NCBI GenBank assembly: GCA_943737045.1
Contig: CALSFV010000054.1
Coordinates: 372,001-436,000 of the forward strand
Source: Parapristionchus giblindavisi
Taxonomy: Eukaryota; Nematoda; Chromadorea; Rhabditida; Diplogasteridae
Direction: 5' to 3'
DNA length: 64,000 bases
In this document: positions 19,681 through 37,300 of the stretch, piece by piece
Layout of the letters: every line of letters starts with the position of its first letter
Numbering within the stretch: position 1 is the first letter of the stretch
The notes under the pieces: model-generated
The model's database searches: none
Told to the model about the DNA's origin: nothing
Seen by the model: only the letters and a program-made list of their open reading frames with translations
Position numbers and translations under genes: made by a program

Positions 19681-20385
19681 TACTATATGAGTGGCGGTAA
19701 AAGCTCCAACGTCCTGGATCAATAGAAAGATGGACATGTTCAGGTACGCGGATCATGGATAAGAATTTGAGATCGTATGCGCTCAAGAAGATCGATCGGT
19801 TTTAATTTTCCAGCAGGATAACAATCGTAAGAATGCCTCGAACCATGTGAGGGATTGGTTGTATCATCACCGTGTAACCGCCCTCGACTGACCCAGTCAA
19901 TTCCCGGACTTGAATATAATCGAGGAAATGTGGGAGGTACTGCAGAGAAGCCTGGAGGGCATAAAGGCCAAGAATACCGCCCAGAAGATGGATCAACTGG
20001 ATGGAGCGTGGGCTGCCACTAGGCAATCGACAGGACTCATGTTGATGGACTCCATAGTAAGAATATGTGAGTCATTTATCAAGACCAAGGGTTCATTCAC
20101 TCGATACTGATATACTCTCCACAATTCCGTACTATTTGGGTTTACATCCTTTGTCTATATTTTTTAATTTGATTTATTTTTGACATATCTGAAAATCGCA
20201 AATTTCGCTAAAATACTTTTTTATTTTTTTATTTATTCGCAATATAGATTTGACATGAGCTATTGTTCATTAAGAATGATAATATTGGTTGCTAATTCCA
20301 ATGGAAAAAATACAGGAAGATATCGCATATGGAACAAAAATTATCATCGAAAAACATGAATGTGGCATCTTTTTGTCCGCTACTG

Positions 20386-20749
20386 TACATAAATTATTTT
20401 ATGCTAATTCAGCTTATTGATCGCAAGAATCATGAATGAATCCATGCTTGATGTACAGGCAAAGGTTCGAAATTTTGAAAATAGGAAAGTTGGGCAATAG
20501 GTTTCGAACCCGCATCGTTACGCTAACTAGACAGCGCTTTCACCACTACGCCAAGGTAGATGAATGGCAACGCTAATTTTTGCATACCACTTATCCTTTG
20601 CAAAGCCGGTGTGTTACGCATTTGCATAGACATTCGAGGGCCTCCATCTTTAAGAAATATATTTTTTGATTTACAAACATTTCTTAAACACGTTTTATCG
20701 GGGGCCGCTGTAATGTATCTTCATCTATATATGCATTTTTTGTATTGTA
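20386..20749. other. Remnant of gene B 3' flank with a tRNA-like SINE
   Basis: On the minus strand 20491-20560 shows an A box (TTGGCGTAGTGGTG) and a B box (GGGTTCGAAACC). Bases about 20700-20740 (gccgctgtaatgtatcttc) match the flank of gene A near 4300, so the Tc1 element that follows split this flank. Confidence 0.45.
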
Positions 20750-22308
20750 CAGTACCGTCCAAAAGTATACCAAAAAGTATTTTTCGTCATAACTTTTTTT
20801 CAAACTCAACTGATCCTGTCCAGCTTTTCAGGGATGATTTTGAGAGTGTTTTTACGTGTTTTGCACAAATAAACACCCCGGTTGAACTCTTACGGTAAAA
20901 TTAATTTCGAATTTATCAAAAGTCACAAAAGTGAGATTTTCGTTTTCTTCGTTTTCTTCAGAGTTTTTCACTCTTTTCGTTACCAATGTGTATTATATCA
21001 TTTTAAAACCATGCCACAGCCTCTTGGGAGCAATATTCCACCGATATCTGTGCTAGAATCCTTTCGTCGTGAACGTCAGATGGCTCCGTCCGCAGCCCCT
21101 GTCTCAGCTGTTCCGGATGTTTGTTTCGACTATCCCCAAGGTCATTAGAACTCCAATCCTTGCCCAAGCAATGAAAAGGACTAATGAACGACCTCTCAAG
21201 ACGATCACGACATCTTATCATCTGATTACCCGCGCCGCGCTGGAGAACTCGAGGCTCACTGCAATGGACACCAAGCAAGAACTTGCGAAATTTCACCAAA
21301 TTTTGATATGTGAAGCTTCTAACTTGAATGAAAAGACGTTTGAGAGAAGGAAATAGGTCTCTAAGATATCAGTGTAGTCCTCCTTCCCCATAATTCCCTT
21401 CACATGGTCCAGGGAAACAACCAAAAATAACGAGAAATAATCACATAGAATCAACGTTACTCCTGCAACCTTCGAGGTGAGCAGCTGCTAGTTCCCATCA
21501 AATCTAGTGTTAAGCGGATGACGAAAATGATCTATTCCAACCGTACCAATCATCAGAAACTTGTTTTCGTCTGAGAATACGGCCTACTACCACTGTTGTG
21601 GAGTCCAATTCAGATCGTCGATGTTGTGTGGTTGTTTCTCCGTAGACCATATGAAAGGAATTGTAAAGAAGGGCGAGTACGTCAATATCCTGGAGATCCA
21701 ATTCCTTCCCTCAAACATCTTTACAGCCAAGTTTAGAAGCTTTGGGTATCCCAATATGTTGAAATTCCGGCGTTTCTTGCTTGGTGTCCGTAGCATTTAG
21801 CGTCGGATTCTCCTTCTAGATGCGGGCAATCAGACGATCAGAGGTCGTAGTCGTCTTATGAGGTCGTATATTAATCTTCTTCATTGTTTGAGCATAGATT
21901 GGAGCTAATATGACCTTGTGGATGGTCGAAACAGACACCCGGAAAAACTGTGAGAGGGTGACTGCGGACAGTCCCAGCTGACGTCAACGACGAATGAATT
22001 CTCGCTCGGATATCCGTATGTTCTTGCTCCCATGAGGCCGTGTAATAGTTTTACAACGACATAATAGACATTGGTAGCGAAATGAATGGGAAAACTCAGA
22101 AGAAATCGAAGAAAACGAAAATCTCATTTTTTCGACTTTTGATAAATTCGAAATAAATTTTACCGTAAGAGTTCAACCGGGGTGTTTATTTGTGCAAAAC
22201 GGGTTAAAACACTCTCAAAATAATCCCTGAAAAGTTGGACAGGATCGGTTGAGTTTGAAAAAAGTTATGACGAGAAATATACTTTTTGGTATATTTTGGA
22301 CGGTACTG
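20750..22308. mobile_element. Tc1-like element inserted 3' of gene B
   Basis: Ends CAGTACCGTCCAAAAGTATA and its reverse complement are flanked by TA. N-terminal transposase helix-turn-helix motifs occur on both strands: RPLKTITTSYHLITRAAL on plus (21193-21240) and RPHKTTTTSDRLIARI on minus (about 21830-21870). A catalytic FSDENKF occurs on minus near 21580. All frames are broken. The doubled N-terminus shows an inverted duplication inside the element. Confidence 0.7.
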
Positions 22309-22399
22309 TATATTCAGCTAATTATGCATTTTCCATTTCTGATATTAAACAACTCGTATGTGAGATTACTCAACGAAAACCAATTACAAACATCGTTTA

Positions 22400-22423
22400 T
22401 ATCTTATCGATTTCGACAAGATA
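22400..22423 (-). promoter_or_regulatory. Conserved 3'-UTR palindrome, gene B
   Basis: Sense strand TATCTTGTCGA then AATCGATAAGATA, with the same wobble position as gene A, 31 nt after the stop codon. Confidence 0.55.
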
Positions 22424-22454
22424 AATTTGTGAATCGACATTATCGGAACATTTT

Positions 22455-28411
<5,957 letters not shown>

Positions 28412-28759
28412 ATCTCTGGCCAACGTCTCGCTTTCTTCGCAAACGAGAGACTGTAGACAGAGATAAATAATTTCGATGATATTTCCCTTAAAAAAGGGTC
28501 TTAGTTGTGATTATATGTAGGAGTCGTGCTGAACACCGACATTGTCGATGCGTTCGATGAAGCAGTTGACAAATGTCTAATTTTTTAAAACAATTCAAAC
28601 TATTAAAAAATACAGACTGTGAAAAGAAAATACGGCAACTAGAAATTTTATGACCATCGTTTCTTCGCAGCTTCTTTACAATAAATAATATTCGCCCTAC
28701 GTTAGGGTACTCTCCCAAAGAAAGGTTAACAGATAAAGGAATGATAAGGAAAGCTTACA

Positions 28760-28905
28760 ATAGATATTTTACATCAGTGAAAAAAGAAACGAACCGATCC
28801 GGAGTGGAGTAAGGAGTAGAAATGAGAAGAGAAAAGAGGATGGAGAAAGATGGAATGGAATCACGTGTCATGAACGAATGTTAATGTCTGATTATTATTC
28901 AAAGA
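28760..28905 (-). promoter_or_regulatory. Conserved upstream block, gene B
   Basis: Same block as 12330-12475, about 350-490 bp upstream of the start codon; it contains ACGAACCGATCCGGAGTGG and ATGGAGAAAGATGGAAT. Confidence 0.45.
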
Positions 28906-29084
28906 TGAAATAAGTGATGTTAAATAGACCTTCAACTAGACGACCGAGTCAAGGTGGCGTGGGGTGATACTAATATTTTACGCTTCCTCAAAAATCTACA
29001 CTGATATCTGCACACTGTTCCATTGATACATTCTCTGTCTATGCGTCTATGTTGAAGTATCAGTATGGAGCTATTGGTGTTGAG

Positions 29085-31085
29085 CAGGGCTGTGCATTTT
29101 ACGTTTTTCGATTTTACGAATTTTACGATTTTACGACTTTTTTTCGTAAAATTTTTACGTCGTAAAATTTTATGAAATGTTAAAAATTTAACGAAACGAA
29201 AAAAATGGCAAAAAACTGAATAATTGGTGAAATTATTGTCAAGAATTGGCGGAAAATCAATTGTTGGGGGATGCATACAACATTGTCTTCTTAGGTTTAG
29301 TTATAACTTCGCACTTATCGTCTGTCCCTTGCATAAAAGAGTCGTTTATAAGGCCGTTTGTGTAAGAGTCGGGCAAATCAGGGGGAGGGTTGGCACAGAC
29401 CAAAAATTTCGATACCCTCAAAACTTGTGTATAGGGGTTATTGACCTCGCTGATGAAGATGTGCATAGTCATTTTGGCTCCAGTGATCCCGCAACGTCTG
29501 GGCGCGATTACGGTATAATCACGTTTTCAAGCCGTTCTCGGTCCATGGGAGAGCTAGAGGTATGTAAATTGGGCTCCTGGGACAGAATTCGATGGCGATG
29601 ACGGCTGTCTACTTCATTAGTTTTGAAAATTTCCCAAAAGGTCGACTAGTGGAAATTTTAATGGAGACGTTTGCGCCCCAGACGAGTATCACAGTTCGAA
29701 CCGGCGTGACGAGAGGATCTCAACGATGTATTATGAGCCATTTTCTCCGTTGAGAAAGCTTTCATAGTCTCGTTATAGTGAAGTGCGCCTTGCAAGAGGC
29801 GTCTCTCAATTCCGCACGCTATCTCGCACACTCGGGAGAGGCGAGAGAGCGTGCGGAAATGAGAGAGTGAAGAGGGAGCGCGCGGCATTGAGACGTACAG
29901 TCGCGCCGGAAAGTCAGTGCCAACTTTTTGTTTTTGCTATATATTGTGAACCAAGCGTGCTATCGGGCAGCTCTCGCGAGTTCTTGTACGAAATTTATCG
30001 AGGAATCCGGCCCTGATATTGAGAACTCATGAAAAATTCTCATTGTTGCGTAATGATGACGCAATCGAAGTGCACTTTTTTGAAAAATCATAACCCAGAG
30101 GAAAATTTTTTTCCAGCCTACCGTTCTTCTATAAGTTTGAGATCTTCGTGTCGACTACTCAGAAAATTTTTTTTAGGTTACTGCGATTTTTTTCAACCGC
30201 AGCGGCCTTGCTGCAAAATGGCGGCTGCAAACTCATATCTCAGCTCCAAGACATGCTAGAGACTCGTTCTTGGGATCAAAATGATCCTTATGATGTCCCA
30301 AATATACCCTGAAAGTTTGGTCTTGATCGGACCACAATTGCCTTCAGTACACCAAAAAGTCATTTTTTTCCGATTACCTCATTTTAAGGGCCTACAAGTA
30401 TGTGAGTGATTATTCTAAAAATGAGGTTCTTATGCTATAATGTACAAAAAAAAAGTTGGCACTGACTTTCCGGCGCGACTGTAAACAACTCCTGATACTG
30501 GCGCATTTCACTATATCGAGACTATGAAAGCTTTCTCAACGGAGAAAATGGCTCATAATACATCGTTGAGATCCTCTCGTCACGCCGGTTCGAACTGTGA
30601 TATTCGTCTGGGGCGCAAACGTCTCCATCAAAATTTCCACTAGTCGACCTTTTGGGAAATTTTCAAAACTAATGAAGTAAACAGCCGTCATCGCCATCGA
30701 ATTCTGTCCCAGGAGCCTAATTTTCATACCTCTAACTCTACCATGGACCGAGAACGGCTTGAAAACGTGATTATACCGTAATCGCGCCCAGACGTTACGG
30801 GACCACTGGAGCCAAAATGACTATGCACATCTTCATCAGCGAGGTCAATGATACACAAGTTTTGAGGCCTATGCCAACCATTGTTCGACTCTTACGCAAA
30901 CGGCCATAAATGAATATTCGCGGGATTCATATCCATTATCACGAAATTCCTTTGCGACAATTTCTTATAATTTTCATGTAAAAGATTTTACGAAAATTTC
31001 ACGAATTTTACGAATTATACGAGAAAACAAGTTATAAATTACATTTTACGAAAATTTTACGGAAAAGATTTTACGCACAGCCCTG
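29085..31085. mobile_element. hAT-type foldback element, copy 2
   Basis: Twin of 12657-14658 with the same 8-bp flanks (GTGTTGAG / GTGTAGAG), so it was carried along by segmental duplication rather than by a new insertion. The nested TA-flanked MITE is at 29898-30481. Confidence 0.75.
29898..30481. mobile_element. Tc1/mariner-type MITE nested in hAT copy 2
   Basis: Twin of 13470-14054 with CAGTCGCGCCGG ends and TA flanks. Confidence 0.75.
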
Positions 31086-31101
31086 GTGTAGAGCCAGTTA
31101 A

Positions 31102-32586
31102 GAGTCCGGATCTGTAAGACTCGACCATTTCGCCCAGATTTCGGACATCGCGCCAAGAATTTTGATTCAGGCCACTCCACTTAATGGGTGTAGGGTATCT
31201 TGGGCCCTGATTACAAAATGGTACCCAAAGTGGCCCTACCGGTGGAAAGCGGCGCGCCAGGTGGGCGCCAAGTTTGAAAACTCGATTTTAATATTTTTTC
31301 AGCCGAACAAGCTAGAGACCAATTTCTTCGGCATTGTCTTAGGCATGCCAAATGTGCACAGAAACACTATTGAGATTAATTTTAAGCAATTCCTAGATTA
31401 ATTTTTTGACGCGATTTTTAGGTTTTTTTCGATTTCTCGGCATCTCAATGTCAATTCCGCAAAAGTTCTCTAGCATATTCATGGAGCCCAACTACTAGTG
31501 CATGTAACCCTGCTAGGCGGAAATCGATCTTGGATTGCGCGTGCAGGAAAAAATCGGTCTGAGTGTCTCCAACTTGACTCAGAATCGTTATTTCATGATT
31601 TTTTTGCTGTATTTTCCAAACGATTAGTGCGGAATTGCGGTCTACTCAAAGTTTAGAAGTGAGTCGAGTAAAATGACATAAGAAGCCCATCACTTGGATT
31701 AATTTGAAAAAAATTTTTCCAACTGGGTTCTCCACGTTAGACATGGTCGAAAATTTCAAAATTTCTCAAGTTTGAAATGTTTTCAGTTATGTGGCTTCTT
31801 GTGAAGTACTAATGATGTGAATAATATTCAGCTAATGCTCAATGGCCGATCTCTCCTTTCAACCATTTTTTTCGAAAATTTTCATTCTGATTGCGTGCGA
31901 AAAATCAGAATTGTGTTTGAATCAGTTTCCAACTTGCTTTCTGTAACATTCTGTCATAGTACTTTACAATGTACAAAATCAATATGAAAATCGTTTATTT
32001 TCGAAAATTCAGAAAATTAAATTTGAGTGCCTACTTACACGGTAAATTTCTGAAATATTGCAGTTTGTCGACTCCAATGCTGCGACAATGAGCAAATGAC
32101 AATGACAATGTGAATTTTTATGATGAGTAAACATTGTAGAACTGAAATCCCGGCATTCGGCTCACTTTTGAAAATTCGATTTCCATGACCGGGGTCATGG
32201 TGAAAAAATATGAATTTTCGAAAATTAACGATTTTCATATTGATTATGTACATTGCATAGTACTTAGACAGAGTGTTACAGAAAGCAAGTTGAAAACTGA
32301 TTCAAACACAATTCTGATTTTTCGCACGCAATCAGAATGAAAATTTTCGAAAAAATGGTTGAAAGGAGAGATCAACCATTGAGCAATGGTTGAATATTAT
32401 TCACATCATTAGTACTTCACAACAAGCCGCATAAATGAAAACATTTCAAACTTGAGAAATTTTGAAATTTTCGGACCATGACCCCCTCGTGTAAATCGAA
32501 ATTTTCAAAATGATCCAAGTAATAGGCTTCTTATGTCATTTTACTCGTCTCACCTCGAAACTTTGAGTAGGCCACAATTCCGCACT
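31102..32586. mobile_element. FB4 foldback element, truncated twin
   Basis: Begins after TTAA (31098-31101) like 14675 and follows it to CACAATTCCGCACT at 32586, where similarity stops. The missing end equals bases 16117-16345 of the first copy. This marks the right edge of the duplicated segment. Confidence 0.65.
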
Positions 32587-34306
32587 GAACGAACTTCGAG
32601 AATCATATCAAATTTTTTTTTGAATATCGAGGAGAGCCAATGCATACATTTGATGAAAATTTGATCCCTAACAACGACACAGAAAAACGTAACTGAACAT
32701 AATGTGTTCAGGTTTGTTCGATGTTTAGGACGATCATGAGAGTTGACAAGTTCACTCTCCTTATTGTTCAAAACATCGAACAAACAATAAAATTTACTAC
32801 CTAGTTTGGAATAATTCAACAGCCATTAAGAATGAAAATTACGATTAAAATAAGCAAACCAAAAATAGAAAAAAAGGAAAATTTAAACTTGTCGGACCCT
32901 AACAATTTTCATTAATGCCACAGGATCTGTCTACAATTTGAACGGATTTTGTCTGAATACGATATTTCCTTACACTGTACATCTGATCCCAAAGTGTGTA
33001 CATCTGGGTCAATTAGTTAATTCGGAAATTTTATGGTGGTGCGACTAAAATTTCCATTTTTTTCCTTTTATAAATTTTAAATTTTCCCCTGATGATCCAC
33101 ACATTCACATCAATATCAGCCTCGACTATGAAACTTGAACTTTTTTTCTCGCTAAAAGTAATAGGGGGAGGGGGAAAAAACTGTTTTACACGTTGGTTCC
33201 GCACATATTGATTTATTTTTTTAACGTTCTTGAAATTGAACATAGTGATCTAGATGAACAATTGTAATTTTAGAATTTGAAATAAATGGCTATTGGTAGA
33301 GCTCACGATGATTGCTATCTTTGTTGATGAGAGCCATAGGCCATCGCGTGATGTGAGGTTGTTTCGGTCCATGACCTAGGTAGTTGCATGCGGTTTGACC
33401 GGTCCTCTGGCGCTCGGTTCTGATATTACAGAATTAAAACTGTCCGAACAATACAAATTCCGCTATTTGCCGCGCAATACTCAGACTCCGCCCACTTCTT
33501 CGCGCGACATACCATTTTCTCTTATTTCATCGATTTTTATGGCGTCTTCTCGTCATTTAATTGGGCTTTCAGCAAAAATAAAATTATATGCATTTACAAA
33601 ACGTTCGGAAAACCTCCCGAAATTAGGCGAAACTTTTGGAGTGCGTTTTTCTCAACGGTGGAGAAGTTTACTATATTCGGCATTTGCGCGATGTATGCAA
33701 AACTTTTGTAATTCTATAATACAAATATATTTTTCCAATCGCCTTTCAATTATTTTCAAACGCGGAACGTCGAAGAACTCCCGAGACGGTAGGATGCTGA
33801 AGTGGAGTGAAGTGCTGAAGTGCTTCGTTATCCCTGTTATTTCCCTGTCAGAAAGGACTCTACTGACTTCAGGATGAAGTGTTGAATCCAAGCAACTACG
33901 GCGACCCCAATAACTAAAATGCCCAGAAGTTGAATTCAGTCAAAATTGTCATTTTTCGACTACTATTAACACGGGCGGTTAACAGTTATTTCCTTCAAAA
34001 TATGTCGTGGGCACAATCAGCTTTAAAATACAACGCTGTGAAAATAATAGATGGTGAAATGATAAACAATGAGCAAAATCACCGACGTGCCCACGTTTTT
34101 TAGAACAGCTAGCTTCATCGAGCAAACTTCTAACTTTTTTTAATATCACCATGTTCAGCAATCTAAACAGTAGAATAAAAAACATGTAAATTCAGGCATA
34201 TGCAAGATTTGAGAGGGAAAATGTAGTTCGATATATGATTTTTTTGGCATTTCAAATGTAAAATCTAACTGTTATTACAACAAGAATCAAGTCCAAACAT
34301 CGTTTA
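32587..34306. other. 3' flank of gene D: dispersed repeats, no supported gene
   Basis: Bases 32590-32840 resemble 43740-43960. Bases 32985-33245 (gtgcggaaccaacgtgtaaa on minus) resemble 57800-58060. Bases 33478-33640 resemble the reverse complement of 41690-41912. The 160-codon ORF at 33395 spans such a repeat and is broken in the other copy, so I do not call it a gene. Confidence 0.5.
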
Positions 34307-34330
34307 TATCTTTTCGATATCGACAAGATA
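34307..34330 (-). promoter_or_regulatory. Conserved 3'-UTR palindrome, gene D
   Basis: Same 24 bases as in gene C (TATCTTGTCGAT / ATCGAAAAGATA), 34 nt after the stop codon. Confidence 0.55.
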
Positions 34331-34364
34331 GAATTGTGAATGGATATTATTTCTTCTTTATCTT

Positions 34365-37300
34365 CTACTTCGCCTTCTTGATAAGCCCCTAGAAATAATA
34401 AATACGTTATAAAATTCCTTCAACATGAACAAACCGTGGGGAAGTTGTGCTTGAATCCATAGATTGCAGCTCCATTCGCAATGAATAACTGGAAGATTAA
34501 AGATCAATATTCCGTGTTATATTGTTTGAAATATTATTCAAAAATACAAAAAAAAAGTCTAAAAAAAGTGCTAACTTCAAGCGGAATATGAAGCAACGTT
34601 GAATTTTCCAATTGAACAGTACAACTCTTTACCGTATCGCTAATGTGGTACAGCTCGACCTAGAGTATTCATTTTATCATGATATTTCCTTCTTGTATAA
34701 TCAAGCACTTTCAAATTCAAAGTGTATATACAGTAGCTGCCAAAAGTATTCGGACGAATCTTTGAAATTTCATAACTTTTGAGTCAAAAGTTATGACATT
34801 TCAAAGTTTCGTCCCAATACTTTTGGCTGCTACTGTATATCGATTGCTCAGCAGAATCAAGCAAGTTACCGTAATTTCATCTAGATCAGTTCGTTCGATC
34901 GAAATATGCTCGAGATCAGCGATATCATTCCCATCGATGCCATTGCATATCTCACTCTATAATACAAATCTCTATTTATTCATATATATTTAATATATAT
35001 TTATATTTTTGAATATCTTTTTTATTTTACATTTATATATTTTATTTGACATTTCTTTGAATATTTATATTATACTTATTTATCTGTATTTATTGATCTG
35101 TACATTTAAATGTATTCAGGTAATTAAAATAGCTTACATTGTTTTCACCAGCGGACAACCTCATCTGAAACGAAAGAGTAGATTATTCTTTAATAATAAA
35201 TCAATTTGATTAGATCATTCTCTTTGTTTCTCTTTAAACATACGTGACGGCGTGGAAGGTCAAGGGTCGTATTGTAGTTCATTCTCAATTCGAATACGGT
35301 GGTGTTTCCTTCACCCTCTGTACGAACACCAAGAATTGGCTCATAATCCTAAAAAATACCAAGGTTATTTATCCCGATATCGCCAAATCAGTCCATTTAA
35401 TGACACACCACGAGTAATTTTACAATCTGTGGTGTGTTCAATCTGTCAAAAAAAGATGCGAAGAAAGTTGCGACCAAAAGATCGCAACAAAGTTGCGAAC
35501 TTTGTTGCGGGGTCGGTTAGAGCAGGCGAGAGAGTGTGCATTTGAAGAGGAGCAGAAAAAGTAAACGGAGCTTTACATAAAGTTGCGACGAAACTTGAAT
35601 TTACAAAAGTGATAGTGTGATGGTGAAATTGTTATTACTCAACTCCTTATGAGTGTGTTTCAGTATGTTATATATTTTTTTTAAAAACTCTTATTATTTA
35701 TACAAAAACTGCAAAAGAAGTCGTGTGCGCGCTCAAGCATTTTCGTTTGAACTCAAGCTAGAAGGGGCGGTGCGATTGTCACCAAACCCGTCTGGGGTTT
35801 GCCGAAGTCTTTAATAAAATTATATAAGGACACTTGAGCAGCCGCTCGCTAAGGTTTCACTGAACTTGGATACTTGAGCAGCGGTTGAATAAGGCCACCC
35901 TGAACTTGGACACTTGAGCAGCCGCTCGCTAAGGTTTCACTGAACATCGACACTTGAGCAGCCGTTGAATAAGGCTTCCCTGAACTTGGACACTTGAGCA
36001 GCCGTTGAATAAGGCCTCCCCGACCGAGTGTCCAAGTTCAGGGTGGCCTTATTCAACCGCTGCTCAAGTGTCCAAGTTCAGGGTGGCCTTATTCAACCGC
36101 TGCTCAAGTGTCCAAGTTCAGGGTGGCCTTATTCAACCGCTGCTCAAGTGTCCAAGTTCAGGGTGGCCTTATTCAACCGCTGCTCAAGTGTCCAAGTTCA
36201 GGGTGGCCTTATTCAACCGCTGCTCAAGTGTCCAAGTTCAGGGTGGCCTTATTCAACCGCTGCTCAAGTGTCCAAGTTCAGGGTGGCCTTATTCAACCGC
36301 TGCTCAAGTGTCCAAGTTCAGGGTGGCCTTATTCAACCGCTGCTCAAGTGTCCAAGTTCAGGGTGGCCTTATTCAACCGCTGCTCAAGTGTCCAAGTTCA
36401 GGGTGGCCTTATTCAACCGCTGCTCAAGTGTCCAAGTTCAGGGTGGCCTTATTCAACCGCTGCTCAAGTGTCCAAGTTCAGGGTGGCCTTATTCAACCGC
36501 TGCTCAAGTGTCCTAGATCAGGGTGGCCTTATTCAACCGCTGCTCAAGTGTCCAAGTTCAGGGTGGCCTTATTCAACCGCTGCTCAAGTGTCCAAGTTCA
36601 GGGTGGCCTTATTCAACCGCTGCTCAAGTGTCCAAGTTCAGGGTGGCCTTATTCAACCGCTGCTCAAGTGTCCAAGTTCAGGGTGGCCTTATTCAACCGC
36701 TGCTCAAGTGTCCAAGTTCAGGGTGGCCTTATTCAACCGCTGCTCAAGTGTCCAAGTTCAGGGTGGCCTTATTCAACCGCTGCTCAAGTGTCCAAGTTCA
36801 GGGTGGCCTTATTCAACCGCTGCTCAAGTGTCCAAGTTCAGGGTGGCCTTATTCAACCGCTGCTCAAGTGTCCAAGTTCAGGGTGGCCTTATTCAACCGC
36901 TGCTCAAGTGTCCAAGTTCAGGGTGGCCTTATTCAACCGCTGCTCAAGTGTCCAAGTTCAGGGTGGCCTTATTCAACCGCTGCTCAAGTGTCCAAGTTCA
37001 GGGTGGCCTTATTCAACCGCTGCTCAAGTGTCCAAGTTCAGGGTGGCCTTATTCAACCGCTGCTCAAGTGTCCAAGTTCAGGGTGGCCTTATTCAACCGC
37101 TGCTCAAGTGTCCAAGTTCAGGGTGGCCTTATTCAACCGCTGCTCAAGTGTCCAAGTTCAGGGTGGCCTTATTCAACCGCTGCTCAAGTGTCCAAGTTCA
37201 GGGTGGCCTTATTCAACCGCTGCTCAAGTGTCCAAGTTCAGGGTGGCCTTATTCAACCGCTGCTCAAGTGTCCAAGTTCAGGGTGGCCTTATTCAACCGC

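Larger units (their letters stand above)
16921..20385. mobile_element. Composite Tc1 remnant, two transposase fragments in opposite orientation
   Basis: The minus-strand fragment 16921-17285 encodes FQQDN-type, DWLYHHRVTALD and DLNIIEEMWEVLQ motifs (second Asp and third acidic residue of the Tc1 DDE triad). A plus-strand fragment carries VKHGGGN near 18110. It resumes after a hAT insertion at 19689-20110 with FQQDNNRKNASNHVRDW-type and FPDLNIIEEMW motifs and ends SFTRY. A right terminus GTCCGCTACTG followed by TA lies at 20375-20387. Frameshifts and stops make both fragments non-functional. The two halves form a fold-back pair around nested insertions. Confidence 0.7.

Noticed and set aside
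33395..33877. 160-codon ORF starting MTGPLALG
   Set aside because: It spans dispersed repeat R1, is not preserved in the other R1 copy, and has no recognisable domain.
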